From Flavobacteria bacterium BBFL7 (GTDB lineage: Bacteria; Bacteroidota; Bacteroidia; Flavobacteriales; Flavobacteriaceae): a stretch of DNA of 64,000 nt. The translations under genes were made by a program, and so were the position numbers. The stretch covers positions 695,610-759,609 of the forward strand of contig CH672374.1 in assembly GCA_000153385.1 (NCBI GenBank), given 5' to 3'. The notes under the pieces were generated by a model. The model was given only the letters and a program-made list of their open reading frames with translations, ran no database searches and was not told where the DNA came from. Below are positions 36,545-44,851 of this stretch, one piece after another. Each line of letters starts with the position of its first letter. The first letter of the stretch is position 1.

Positions 36545-36563
36545 TAAATTTGATTAAATCAAA
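36545..36563 (+). promoter_or_regulatory. Promoter with palindrome for the second PMP3 gene
   Basis: TAAATTTG (36545-36552) matches TAnnTTTG. It overlaps the odd palindrome TTTGATT-A-AATCAAA (36549-36563), which would cover the transcription start region. The ATG is at 36575. Confidence 0.45.
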
Positions 36564-36574
36564 AAACATTAACC

Positions 36575-36730
36575 ATGAGTATTCTTACTATCATTTTAAA
36601 CATATTTATTCCGCCAGTAGGTGTTGCACTTGCAAAAGGAATAGGAAAAGATTTTATCATCAATCTTATATTGACACTTTTATTTTTTATTCCAGGTGTC
36701 ATTCATGCATTCTATGTAACGGCAAAGTAG
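36575..36730 (+). CDS. PMP3/UPF0057 (YqaE-like) small membrane protein 2
   Basis: A 51-aa protein, MSILTIILNIFIPPVGVALA, then a short loop (KGIGKDF), then FFIPGVIHAFYV. The PPVGV and PG..HAFY motifs are the canonical PMP3 pair, closer to consensus than the first paralogue (which has PPVSV). It is predicted to have two membrane helices. A strong terminator follows 20 bp after the stop. The two copies 0.9 kb apart probably arose by duplication and have diverged. Confidence 0.85.
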   Translation: MSILTIILNIFIPPVGVALAKGIGKDFIINLILTLLFFIPGVIHAFYVTAK

Positions 36731-36750
36731 TAAACGATATATTATATAAA

Positions 36751-36778
36751 AAAGCCAGCTTTTGTAAGCTGGCTTTTT
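36751..36778. terminator. Bidirectional terminator between PMP3-2 and mazG
   Basis: The 11-bp stem AAAGCCAGCTT / AAGCTGGCTTT has a 4-nt loop, with T5 on the plus strand and an A-run (T on the minus strand) before it. It serves the PMP3 gene and the convergent mazG. Confidence 0.85.
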
Positions 36779-36780
36779 AT

Positions 36781-37554
36781 TTATTGGGTTTTAGCTTCAT
36801 TCCAGTACACATCCATCTCTGACAGTGTCATATCACTCAGTTCCTTTCCTATTTCTTTAGCTTTAGATTCTAGATATTGGAATCGTTTGATAAATTTTTT
36901 ATTAGTCCTTTCTAAGGCATCTTCAGGATTTACTCCTAGATGTTTTCCGTAATTTACTAAAGAAAATAGTACATCACCAAATTCGGCTTCAATCTTATCT
37001 TGATCTCCTTTATCAACCTCAACTTGTAATTCTGCTAGTTCTTCTTCTAACTTTTCTTTTACCTGTTCTGGTTTTTCCCAGTCAAAGCCTACACCTGCCA
37101 CTTTATCTTGGATACGTGAGCTCTTTACCAGTGCTGGCAACGACTTTGGGACACCTTCTAGAACGCTCTTTTTACCTTCCTTAAGTTTTAAAGCTTCCCA
37201 ATTTTTCTTTACTTCTTCTTCGTCTGCTACCTCAACATCTGCATAGATGTGTGGATGTCTAGAAATTAATTTATCACAAATTCCATTTGCCACCGTGCCT
37301 ATATCCCATTCATCAGTCTCTGATCCTATTTTGGAATAAAAAACAATATGCAGTAGTAAATCACCCAGCTCTTTAGGAATCTCTGCTCTATCATTATCTA
37401 AAATTGCATCACCTAACTCATAGGTTTCTTCAATGGTTAAATGACGTAAAGATTGCAATGTCTGCTTGCGATCCCATGGACAACCTTCACGCAACTCATC
37501 CATAATGGTTAATAATCTGTCTAGTGCTGCTAGTTGTTCTTTTCTATTATTCAT
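36781..37554 (-). CDS. mazG: Nucleoside triphosphate pyrophosphohydrolase MazG
   Basis: This 257-aa protein has two MazG domains. The first shows GCPWDRKQTLQSLRHLTIEE then TYELGDAI, with the EExxE..D metal-binding residues. The second contains ELAELQVEVDKGDQDKIEAE and FGDVLFSLVNYGKHL. MazG hydrolyses NTPs and dNTPs to monophosphates, clearing non-canonical nucleotides, and can lower ppGpp. It is divergent from the thioredoxin gene, with an iterated palindrome between them. Confidence 0.95.
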   Translation of the reverse strand: MNNRKEQLAALDRLLTIMDELREGCPWDRKQTLQSLRHLTIEETYELGDAILDNDRAEIPKELGDLLLHIVFYSKIGSETDEWDIGTVANGICDKLISRHPHIYADVEVADEEEVKKNWEALKLKEGKKSVLEGVPKSLPALVKSSRIQDKVAGVGFDWEKPEQVKEKLEEELAELQVEVDKGDQDKIEAEFGDVLFSLVNYGKHLGVNPEDALERTNKKFIKRFQYLESKAKEIGKELSDMTLSEMDVYWNEAKTQ

Positions 37555-37609
37555 ATGTATGAGGACTATGGTAAATGTTTTCTATTAATCAATTGTGCGC
37601 TATAGGGAT

Positions 37610-37617
37610 TATATTTG
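37610..37617 (+). promoter_or_regulatory. Candidate -7 element upstream of the thioredoxin-like gene
   Basis: TATATTTG matches TAnnTTTG and is followed 3 bp later by iterated palindrome copy 8, which would lie at the transcription start. It is 90 bp ahead of the ATG. Confidence 0.4.
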
Positions 37618-37620
37618 TTA

Positions 37621-37636
37621 CGCTTTCGCGAAAGCG
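37621..37636. repeat. Iterated palindrome copy 8 (divergent intergenic)
   Basis: Perfect 16-mer, with symmetry extended to 22 bp by TTA/TAA flanks (37618-37639), between divergent mazG and the thioredoxin-like gene. Confidence 0.95.
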
Positions 37637-37707
37637 TAATCAATCATATCCGACTGCCACAATAAAGATGGCATAAAATTAGTTCCTATTATATCAAACA
37701 ATCCAAT

Positions 37708-38457
37708 ATGAGACAGATACTTTTAAGCTTTTTTGCACTTGTTATTACCATTCCAGCGCTAGCCCAAAATTGGGTTACTGATGACTCTATGGAAGAAACG
37801 GTAATGCTAGAAGATGACCAGCTTAAGGTACTTTATTTTACTGCATCTTGGTGTGGTCCATGTCGTTATATGAAACCTATCATGCAAGATATTAACGATG
37901 ATGATACTGTAGATACGACAGTATATTTTATGGATACCGACAGTAATATTGCCGACGATATTTTAAAAGTAAATTCAATACCTGCCTACTTTTTTATTAA
38001 AAACGGTCGTGTGTTAGGCCGTACCGGTAGCGCCGTTAAACGTGAAGATATGGTTGATATGATAGAAAGACACGATGCCATGACTATTGAAGGTAATCTA
38101 CTCGCCTACCGCGGTAAACCATCAAAGTATGAATTAATCGCAGGAGCAAATCCTAAACTTACCGTAGAGAATCTAGAAACAATATGGTATGATGCGCACC
38201 AGCTTAATGCACTATCATGGAAGATTTATCAAAAACTTACTGATCCACAAGATATAGCTTGCGCACTTATTTTAATTCAACGCTCAATTGAGCTTGAAGA
38301 GTTTACTTCTAACCTAGAGACCTATGCGCACTTACTCGCTAAAAATGGTGAGGATAGAAAAGCTCTTAAAATGGCTAAAAAAGCAAAAAGAAAAGCCGAA
38401 AAGAATAATGAGTTTACCGGGATTATTGAGGAGTTGATTACAAAATTAGAGGCTTAA
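37708..38457 (+). CDS. Periplasmic thioredoxin-like protein with C-terminal helical domain
   Basis: This 249-aa protein has a signal peptide (MRQILLSFFALVITIPALAQ) and a thioredoxin domain with FTASWCGPCRYMKP (WCGPC active site, about residue 50) and VNSIPAYFFIKNGRVLGR (cis-Pro loop). A helical C-terminal domain of about 110 residues (WKIYQKLTDPQDIACALILI; YAHLLAKNGEDRKALKMAKK) resembles TPR repeats. It is probably a periplasmic thiol-disulfide reductant or folding factor. The last 4 bp overlap the convergent lipoprotein gene. Confidence 0.9.
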   Translation: MRQILLSFFALVITIPALAQNWVTDDSMEETVMLEDDQLKVLYFTASWCGPCRYMKPIMQDINDDDTVDTTVYFMDTDSNIADDILKVNSIPAYFFIKNGRVLGRTGSAVKREDMVDMIERHDAMTIEGNLLAYRGKPSKYELIAGANPKLTVENLETIWYDAHQLNALSWKIYQKLTDPQDIACALILIQRSIELEEFTSNLETYAHLLAKNGEDRKALKMAKKAKRKAEKNNEFTGIIEELITKLEA

Positions 38458-39314
38458 GTCTCAAATAGTAGGTTTTCTAGTTCAATGAAACATTCTATAT
38501 ATCGTTCTTCGTCTTCATTATCCAGTCCATCAATAACACATTGATATAATAGTTTACTTTGTCGATTAGGTGAAATGGATTGCATGTTTTTAAGCTCCTT
38601 TTTGTAAGTGTCAATATCGATATATTCTGACAGTCTTAATCTAGAGGCGGCATATTTTTGAACATTCTTATGTTTATCATCGATGGAGTCCAATAATTGA
38701 TATGCTTTTTTGAAATCACCTTGATTCATGTGCGATTCTGCTTCTAGATAGATATTATGTGCCTCCATGAGGCCATTTAAAAAAATCATCGAATTAGATC
38801 CATATCTACTGGCAAATTGATTTACATTTTGGCCTAGACTTAATCCATTGTAAACACTGTAAACATTGGCTATTTCATAATCTCCATGCTCATTAGGAGT
38901 GACATAGAAAACGAAATAATTATAAAAGGTATCTTTATTTTCTAAAATGTAAGTTAGCCTTACCACATCGTCTTTCTTATGAATGTGTAACAGCTCTAAT
39001 TTTACCGCATTAGCTTTTAACTGCTCAAATAGACTACTATTGAACTGTTCAAACATCTGTAGAATCATGTCCAATAAAACTTCAGGTGGTTTTTCTCCTG
39101 GTCTCAATTGAGGAATTCTTACTCTTTTGGAGAATTCAAAAGCATCGAAATAATTCAATAAAACAGCTGCCTTGTCATGGTTATAAGCATCTTGAATAAT
39201 ATTAGCTAGTTCTTCTGCTTTTAGTCTCTCCTTTTCTGTCATTTCTTGAAGTTGCACTTCATCAGCACAACTCCACAGAAATAACGGTATGATGAATAAT
39301 AGTAATCTTTTCAA
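38454..39314 (-). CDS. Hypothetical lipoprotein (helical)
   Basis: This 286-aa protein has a lipoprotein signal (MKRLLLFIIPLFLWSCADEV, lipobox WSC). A helical and beta mixed domain follows (LLNYFDAFEFSKRVRIPQLR; VVRLTYILENKDTFYNYFVF), then a TPR-like helical C-terminus (MNQGDFKKAYQLLDSIDDKH). I recognise no named family. It lies 11 bp downstream of the AAA+ gene on the same strand and may be co-transcribed with the AAA+/VWA pair. Confidence 0.72.
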   Translation of the reverse strand: MKRLLLFIIPLFLWSCADEVQLQEMTEKERLKAEELANIIQDAYNHDKAAVLLNYFDAFEFSKRVRIPQLRPGEKPPEVLLDMILQMFEQFNSSLFEQLKANAVKLELLHIHKKDDVVRLTYILENKDTFYNYFVFYVTPNEHGDYEIANVYSVYNGLSLGQNVNQFASRYGSNSMIFLNGLMEAHNIYLEAESHMNQGDFKKAYQLLDSIDDKHKNVQKYAASRLRLSEYIDIDTYKKELKNMQSISPNRQSKLLYQCVIDGLDNEDEERYIECFIELENLLFET

Positions 39315-39325
39315 AAGTTATTATT

Positions 39326-40789
39326 TTAAATCCCTTTAATAAAACTACTATATAAATCATTAAATTGATATCCTTCAGTAAATCGTTTTTTACTCAATTT
39401 ATCAAATTCTACTAAAGACCATAAAATAAACTCTTTCAAGAAATAACGATCTTCCATAGGGAATTCTGGCTGGTATTTTTCAACTAGGTCTGTTAATGGC
39501 GTTACCTGATCTAATAATGCTTTATAATCTGCATCATTAAGCTCGTCTAGTAATTCTAAGCCATCATTATTAAAAAACCATTCTAGAAGCTTGTCATAAG
39601 GTGTTTCTTCATCCGATTTTTGAAGTTTCTTAATTTCAGGAAAATATTCTGGGAACAATTTCTTTGTCGCATCTCCTATTAATTCATTTGCAACAAAGGC
39701 AGCACCTTCTTGCTCTCCTTCATAGACCAACTCTATTTTACCAGTAATAGAAGGAATGACACCAGTGAAGTCTGAGAAGCGTAATGAGGTCGAATCGTCT
39801 CCATTCATTAGCGCACGACGTTCTGCAGTACTCAATAAGTTTTCATAAGCAGTGATGCTCATACGTGCACTTACACCACTCTTTTCATCTACATATTCAC
39901 TATCACGTGCACAAAAACTAATTTGTTCTAACAAGTCTTTTGCTAGTTCTGGAACAATTACTGTATTTTCAGTACGTTCATCCTTACGTGCCTCTTGTTG
40001 TGTAATGGTTTTGGCAATTTCTATAGTTTCTGGATAATGTGTTAAGATTTGTGAACCTATACGGTCTTTAAGCGGTGTAACGATACTTCCTCGATTGGTA
40101 TAATCCTCAGGATTTGCCGTGAATAGAAATTGCATATCGAGCTCTAATCGCAACTTAAAACCACGTATTTGAATATCGCCTTCTTGCAAAATATTGAATA
40201 ATGCTACTTGAATACGTGCTTGTAAATCTGGTAATTCATTGATAACAAAAATACAGCGGTTGGCACGTGGTATCATTCCATAGTGGATCACTCGGTCGTC
40301 TGCATAGCTTAGTTTAAGGTTTGCTGCTTTTATAGGATCTATATCACCTATTAAATCTGCCACAGTAACATCTGGTGTTGCGAGTTTTTCATAGAAACGA
40401 TCATCTCTGTGTAACCAGGAAATAGGCGTTTTATCACCATGTTCTTTAATTAATTCTAATGCAGTCCTAGATAATGGTGCTAGTGGATCATCGTGAATTT
40501 CACTTTCTGTTACATATGGAATGTATTCATCCAGTAAACCTGTCATAAGTCTCGCCAGTCTGGTTTTTGCCTGACCGCGCAATCCTAAAAGATTGATATT
40601 ATGTCTGGATAAAATGGCACGTTCTAATTCTGGAATTACGGTGTTTTCATAACCATGAACCCCTGTAAAAGAATCGACTCCATTTTTGATATTTTCTCTT
40701 AGGTTATCTCTTAGTTCATCTTTTATATGTCTCGATTTCCATCCTGACTTTTTAAGTTGACCTAAAGTTCTTATTTTATCTATGTTCAT
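39326..40789 (-). CDS. Magnesium-chelatase-type (ChlI/MoxR-like) AAA+ ATPase
   Basis: This 487-aa AAA+ protein has a P-loop in LLGLRGQAKTRLARLM (about 63-78), a Walker B region RCIFVINELPDLQARIQVAL (Asn where Asp is usual in the hhhhDE motif), then LFNILQEGDIQIRGFKLRLE and sensor 1 FLFTANPEDYTNRGS. This resembles the magnesium chelatase I subunit, but no porphyrin pathway is nearby. With the VWA-domain gene upstream (40916-42061) it forms the usual ChlI/ChlD-like partner pair. A metal-chelatase or remodelling role is inferred only. Confidence 0.87.
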   Translation of the reverse strand: MNIDKIRTLGQLKKSGWKSRHIKDELRDNLRENIKNGVDSFTGVHGYENTVIPELERAILSRHNINLLGLRGQAKTRLARLMTGLLDEYIPYVTESEIHDDPLAPLSRTALELIKEHGDKTPISWLHRDDRFYEKLATPDVTVADLIGDIDPIKAANLKLSYADDRVIHYGMIPRANRCIFVINELPDLQARIQVALFNILQEGDIQIRGFKLRLELDMQFLFTANPEDYTNRGSIVTPLKDRIGSQILTHYPETIEIAKTITQQEARKDERTENTVIVPELAKDLLEQISFCARDSEYVDEKSGVSARMSITAYENLLSTAERRALMNGDDSTSLRFSDFTGVIPSITGKIELVYEGEQEGAAFVANELIGDATKKLFPEYFPEIKKLQKSDEETPYDKLLEWFFNNDGLELLDELNDADYKALLDQVTPLTDLVEKYQPEFPMEDRYFLKEFILWSLVEFDKLSKKRFTEGYQFNDLYSSFIKGI

Positions 40790-40915
40790 ATTTTTTATTC
40801 TCTGTTTACAATAGGCAGTTTACAGTTTGTATTAACTGGTATGGTTAGTTAAAACATAGCCTTCCACAAGCTCTGACTGACATTGTATATTATTTTATGA
40901 TTTTTCTGTTTAATT

Positions 40916-42061
40916 TTACTTCAATCGTTTCTTCCTATTAGCTTCATAGTCTGTAAAGATCATTTCACCTAGACCTTGCAGTCCGGTAAAAAATGCTTTT
41001 CCTTGATTAGCCTCAGTAAACTCGTCTACAAAGCGTTGTAGATATGGATCGTTGGCTATCATAAATGTGGTAATGGGAATATGCAATCTTCTTGCTTGTG
41101 CTGCCATGGTGTAACACTTCTCCACGATGTATTCATCCAGCCCATTACTATTTTTATAATAACGTCCATCTTTTAATCGCAAGCAACTCGGTTTCCCATC
41201 TGTGATCATAAAAATTTGCTTATTGGTATTACGCTTGCGACGCAGTATATCCATGGCAAGTTGTAAACCAGCAACCGTGTTGGTGTGATATGGACCTACT
41301 TTGAGGTAAGGCAAATCAGCTATCTTAATAGGCCACGCATCATTTCCAAAAACGATTATATCCAGCGTGTCTTTAGGATAACGAGTCGTTATTAACTCGG
41401 CCAGTGCCATCGCTACTTTTTTTGCAGGTGTAATGCGATCTTCTCCATATAATATCATGGAGTGCGATATGTCTATCATCAACACGGTAGACATTTGTGC
41501 TTTAAACTGTGTGTCTTCTACCACTAGATCATCTTCAGTCAGGTTAAAGTTGCCCATGCCATGATTGATCTGTGCATTGCGCAAACTCTCTGTCATAGAA
41601 ATACGATCCAGTCCATCGCCAAAACGATAAGCTCTATAATCTCCACTGTGTTCATCACCTTGGCCTAGTTTACCTGTTTTATGGTTTCCGCTATTTCCTT
41701 TACGCATGTTACCAAAGATTTGTTCTAGGGCATGCTTGCGTAATAGTTGTTCTGTCTTTGCAGTAATCGTAAAACCAGCTGGGTTTTCATCATCACCACT
41801 TCCATCACCGCCGGCATTGGGATCTATTTCTTGCTTTATAAATCCACGTTCTAGTAGATCATTAATAAAATCATCAACAGTGTAATCTGGTGTGGTAAGT
41901 TTATATTCCTTATCAAGCTCACGCAGCCAGTCAATGGCCTCATCAAAATCACCTGAAGTGTGTGTAATAAGTTCTTTAAAAATCCCAAATAGTTTATCAA
42001 ATGGGTCAACATCTTTAGGGTTAAAAAGTTCAAATTTAAATCCTGCTCTTTCTTGCATCAT
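40916..42061 (-). CDS. VWA domain protein, partner of the ChlI-like ATPase
   Basis: This 381-aa protein has an N-terminal helical domain, a Gly/Asn-rich linker (about 95-145), and a C-terminal VWA domain with the MIDAS motif LMIDISHSMIL (DxSxS), then TLDIIVFGNDAW and QIFMITDGKPSCL. VWA proteins with MIDAS sites bind partners through a metal ion; with the AAA+ neighbour it resembles ChlI/ChlD or MoxR/CoxE-type complexes. It is separated from the ATPase gene by 126 bp. It is divergent from ppa. Confidence 0.88.
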   Translation of the reverse strand: MMQERAGFKFELFNPKDVDPFDKLFGIFKELITHTSGDFDEAIDWLRELDKEYKLTTPDYTVDDFINDLLERGFIKQEIDPNAGGDGSGDDENPAGFTITAKTEQLLRKHALEQIFGNMRKGNSGNHKTGKLGQGDEHSGDYRAYRFGDGLDRISMTESLRNAQINHGMGNFNLTEDDLVVEDTQFKAQMSTVLMIDISHSMILYGEDRITPAKKVAMALAELITTRYPKDTLDIIVFGNDAWPIKIADLPYLKVGPYHTNTVAGLQLAMDILRRKRNTNKQIFMITDGKPSCLRLKDGRYYKNSNGLDEYIVEKCYTMAAQARRLHIPITTFMIANDPYLQRFVDEFTEANQGKAFFTGLQGLGEMIFTDYEANRKKRLK

Positions 42062-42198
42062 AGGTTAAAGATAGTCGTGAAAAATGGCAATTCCTTCCTT
42101 CTCGTTTCAATTTAACATGGGTTTAAAGTTTAGAAATGAGTAAAAAAGTATGTTTTAGGTATAAAGAGTACGTTTTTACCGATAAGTTAATCAGAAAA

Positions 42199-42214
42199 TG
42201 CTTTCGCGAAAGCG
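42199..42214. repeat. Iterated palindrome copy 9 (divergent intergenic)
   Basis: TGCTTTCGCGAAAGCG keeps the 14-bp perfect core GCTTTCGCGAAAGC. It ends 10 bp before the ppa -7 element, so it covers the expected -33 region. Confidence 0.92.
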
Positions 42215-42224
42215 TAAACCATAC

Positions 42225-42232
42225 TACTTTTG
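42225..42232 (+). promoter_or_regulatory. Candidate -7 promoter element for ppa
   Basis: TACTTTTG matches TAnnTTTG, 22 bp upstream of the ATG at 42255. The palindrome just upstream overlaps the -33 position. Confidence 0.55.
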
Positions 42233-42254
42233 CAGCCTTGAAAAACAGAGAACT

Positions 42255-42794
42255 ATGAGACAACATCCATGGCATGATGTAAGTTATGGCGAAGATGCGC
42301 CAGAAAAAGTAATGGGAATTATTGAAATCCCTAAGAATACAAGAGCAAAATATGAATTAGATAAAGATTCTGGTATGTTGATACTAGATAGAGTTATCTA
42401 TTCTTCCATGTATTATCCAACAAACTATGGTTTTATCCCACAAACCTATTGTGATGATGAAGATCCACTAGATATCCTAGTATTATCTCAGATTGAGATT
42501 GTACCTATGTGTTTAGTTGAGGCTAAAGTTATAGGTGTCATGCAAATGTTAGATGGTGGCGAGATGGACGATAAGATTATCGCTGTTGCTGCAAATGATA
42601 TGTCTGTTGCTCACTTTAATGATGTAAGTGAATTACCTGAATACTGGAAAAAAGAAATGCGCAATTTCTTCCAAGATTATAAAAAATTAGAAAACAAAAC
42701 TGTAGAGGTTGAAGAGTTTCAAGGTCGTGAAAAAGCGATGGAAATTGTAAAACAATCTATCGAAGATTATAAAAAGAAGTTTCCAAAAAACTAG
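42255..42794 (+). CDS. ppa: Inorganic pyrophosphatase (family I)
   Basis: This 179-aa enzyme has [40 protein letters not shown] (the YGFIP and DxDPxD metal-binding motifs), [13 protein letters not shown] and [11 protein letters not shown]. It hydrolyses pyrophosphate released by biosynthesis. I chose ATG 42255. The longer frame from 42198 would begin inside the palindrome (its first residues MLSRKRK are the palindrome read in frame) and upstream of the promoter element. A strong terminator follows. Confidence 0.95.
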   Translation: MRQHPWHDVSYGEDAPEKVMGIIEIPKNTRAKYELDKDSGMLILDRVIYSSMYYPTNYGFIPQTYCDDEDPLDILVLSQIEIVPMCLVEAKVIGVMQMLDGGEMDDKIIAVAANDMSVAHFNDVSELPEYWKKEMRNFFQDYKKLENKTVEVEEFQGREKAMEIVKQSIEDYKKKFPKN

Positions 42795-42830
42795 TTTTTA
42801 TCCTACATATTGAACCTATATGTTCATCTA

Positions 42831-42861
42831 AAAAAATCCAGCTCGATGAGCTGGATTTTTT
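42831..42861. terminator. Bidirectional terminator after ppa
   Basis: A 14-bp stem (AAAAAATCCAGCTC / GAGCTGGATTTTTT) with a 3-nt loop has long A and T runs on either side. It serves ppa and the convergent gene ending at 42904. Confidence 0.9.
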
Positions 42862-42903
42862 TATTGATAATTCAATCAATTGCTATAAATAACTACAAGC
42901 ATA

Positions 42904-43428
42904 TTATTTCTTGCCGCTCCCTTTAAACTGCTGTTCTTTACTAGCAAATAATACATTAAATGTCGTTAAGCTACCATATATTCTAGTAATGTACTGTTGT
43001 AAGTCGACTTTAGATTGGTCATCTAGATTAGAGCTATTAATTTTTTGCTCCATCACTCGCAGCCTATCACGTAGCATCACGATTTTATGCCAAAAGGTAT
43101 TTATCGGTATTTCTTTTTCTGATAGGTTAGAATCTGCTGGTTTTAAAATCAAAGTTCCGTTTTTATATTTATCTGCAAGAGGTACAATTTGAGTTACGTC
43201 AGAGAATCGTTCTAATATCTCTCTTAAGCTTTTCTCTACTTCATAAAAACTTACCGTATCTACATCATCTTCACAAGCTTCTATGACCTCAAAATCTTCA
43301 TCAAGTTCTAAAGTTTCTAATCCATCTTTCTGAAAAGTAACCCAATAATGTTTTGCAGTAACATTAGTAACGACACCAAAACCATATGATGCATGATTAA
43401 TTCTTGAGCCTATTCCTAGTAATTTCAT
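42904..43428 (-). CDS. Hypothetical protein with tudor/CarD-like N-terminus
   Basis: This 174-aa protein begins GIGSRINHASYGFGVVTNVT and continues YWVTFQKDGLETLELDEDFE, a small beta-barrel pattern like CarD_N/tudor or similar binding domains. A long helical C-terminal region (about 90-174, for example HKIVMLRDRLRVMEQKINSS) is probably coiled coil. It has no enzymatic motif. Comparable proteins are conserved in flavobacteria without a known role. A link to RNA polymerase or nucleic acid binding is possible but only a fold-level guess. Confidence 0.65.
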   Translation of the reverse strand: MKLLGIGSRINHASYGFGVVTNVTAKHYWVTFQKDGLETLELDEDFEVIEACEDDVDTVSFYEVEKSLREILERFSDVTQIVPLADKYKNGTLILKPADSNLSEKEIPINTFWHKIVMLRDRLRVMEQKINSSNLDDQSKVDLQQYITRIYGSLTTFNVLFASKEQQFKGSGKK

Positions 43429-43485
43429 TTGTTATATTATTATGTCCATTATCTTTAACCCGAAATTGCACAAAAACAATCAGCT

Positions 43486-44193
43486 TTGAAAAAAATCGGA
43501 AGAATTTTATTAAAAATCGTTCTAGGGTTACTTGCTTTACTTTTAGTCATATTTATCGTTTTAAAAATAGTTTTTAATGACGATGTACCGCAAGGAGAAA
43601 AAGGTCCTGCAGCAGATGCGCTAGGATATGCTATACTTGAGTCTATTAACCATAAAGAATTTACACAGGTAAAGGAAATTCATTGGACTTTCAAAGGTGT
43701 CAATAAATATGTGTGGAAAGTCCAGCAAAATGCGGTTGATGTTTACTGGGATGATTATAAAGTTGCTTATGCTACTCAATATCCACAAATAAGTTTTGCA
43801 TGGAAAGCTGATCAAAAATTGAGTGGTAAAGAACTTGAAGATGCTATTGCCTATGCATCAAAGAATTTTAATAACGATAGTTTTTGGGTTGTTGCGCCTC
43901 ATAAAATATTTGATATAGGGACCGAGCGAGAACTGATTGAAGAAAATGGCAAAAAGAAACTACTCGTACGTTATAAGTCTGGTGGTACAACACCAGGAGA
44001 TGTTTACTTATGGGAAGTTGATGAAAACAATATTCCTGTAGCATTTAAAATGTGGGTAAGTATCATTCCTTTTGATGGTATCGAGGCAAAATGGAACGAC
44101 TGGAAGATGACTGATGGCGATTTCCCTTTACCTACTTCACGCAGTCTTTACGGAATTGAAATACCTATAAATGACGTAAAGGTGATTAAATAA
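43486..44193 (+). CDS. Hypothetical protein with N-terminal membrane anchor
   Basis: This 235-aa protein starts with a basic segment and one membrane helix (RILLKIVLGLLALLLVIFIV), with a predicted extracytoplasmic domain after it. That domain is Trp-rich and beta-like (EIHWTFKGVNKYVWKVQQNA; YLWEVDENNIPVAFKMWVSI; GIEAKWNDWKMTDGDFPLPT). The start is a TTG at 43486; no nearer ATG gives the helix. I recognise no family. The stop abuts the end of the convergent XRE regulator gene. Confidence 0.65.
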   Translation: MKKIGRILLKIVLGLLALLLVIFIVLKIVFNDDVPQGEKGPAADALGYAILESINHKEFTQVKEIHWTFKGVNKYVWKVQQNAVDVYWDDYKVAYATQYPQISFAWKADQKLSGKELEDAIAYASKNFNNDSFWVVAPHKIFDIGTERELIEENGKKKLLVRYKSGGTTPGDVYLWEVDENNIPVAFKMWVSIIPFDGIEAKWNDWKMTDGDFPLPTSRSLYGIEIPINDVKVIK

Positions 44194-44397
44194 TCACTCA
44201 TCACTTTCTTCTAACTCAAAAACGTCTTCAACGGTTACTTTGAACAATCTAGCAATTTTCAAAGCCAGTACAGTTGATGGTACATACCTATTTTTTTCAA
44301 TAGAGCTTATCGTTTGTCTAGAAACTCCTATCGCTTCAGCTAATTCTGTTTGATTCATCTGATGAATCGCACGTTGTACATGAACTGTATTTTTCAT
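44194..44397 (-). CDS. XRE-family HTH transcriptional regulator
   Basis: This 67-aa protein is a single Cro/CI-type helix-turn-helix: VQRAIHQMNQTELAEAIGVS then RQTISSIEKNRYVPSTVLAL and ARLFKVTVEDVFELEE. It is close in form to the small YozG-type regulators that are often co-transcribed with a membrane protein. Its first base overlaps the last base of the membrane protein gene, so the pair is coupled. Operator-like palindromes upstream of the pair (44852-44900) suggest autoregulation. Confidence 0.9.
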   Translation of the reverse strand: MKNTVHVQRAIHQMNQTELAEAIGVSRQTISSIEKNRYVPSTVLALKIARLFKVTVEDVFELEESDE

Positions 44398-44849
44398 TAC
44401 AGCTGCTTTTTAAAAATCTGAAAGTACATCAGATAATAAAATAGAAAAGAAGAAATTATAAAAAAGAAGCTTTGATCCTGTTCCCATTCTAATGGTGTTC
44501 TATCATTTATGCTATCTAAAATCATTGCCGCAAATGGCATTAAAAGCAACATAAATGTTCCTAAAACAAAAGCAAATCCAAAGGCACGATATCTTAATTG
44601 TAATGTACGTTCGTCTTCATTTTTATCACGAGATAAGGTAATGATAAATAGACCTATAAGAATAAAATGCATGAATAGATTCTTATAAAAATCTACCGGA
44701 TTCTCAAATTGAAAATGAACTAATAACAAACCCAAGATGGACAGGAGACATACAGTGAGACCTACCCAAATAAAATAAGCTGGCAATAATGGGAACACAC
44801 CACCTTTTTTCTCAAACTCGCAAAATTTCTTTAAAATGGAACTTTTCAT
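44397..44849 (-). CDS. Four-helix membrane protein paired with XRE regulator
   Basis: This 150-aa protein has about four membrane helices (YFIWVGLTVCLLSILGLLLV; FMHFILIGLFIITLSRDKNE; FGFAFVLGTFMLLLMPFAAM; and a C-terminal helix). The motif SRDKNEDERT between helices 2 and 3 resembles the DUF2178-type partner proteins of small XRE regulators. Such pairs are often linked to envelope stress, but the function is unknown. The start follows the operator region at 44852-44900. Confidence 0.72.
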   Translation of the reverse strand: MKSSILKKFCEFEKKGGVFPLLPAYFIWVGLTVCLLSILGLLLVHFQFENPVDFYKNLFMHFILIGLFIITLSRDKNEDERTLQLRYRAFGFAFVLGTFMLLLMPFAAMILDSINDRTPLEWEQDQSFFFIISSFLFYYLMYFQIFKKQL

Positions 44850-44851
44850 AA

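Noticed and set aside
42198-42254. Longer ppa start at 42198
   Set aside because: It begins inside the palindrome and upstream of a good -7 element, and the added residues (MLSRKRK...) are just the palindrome translated.
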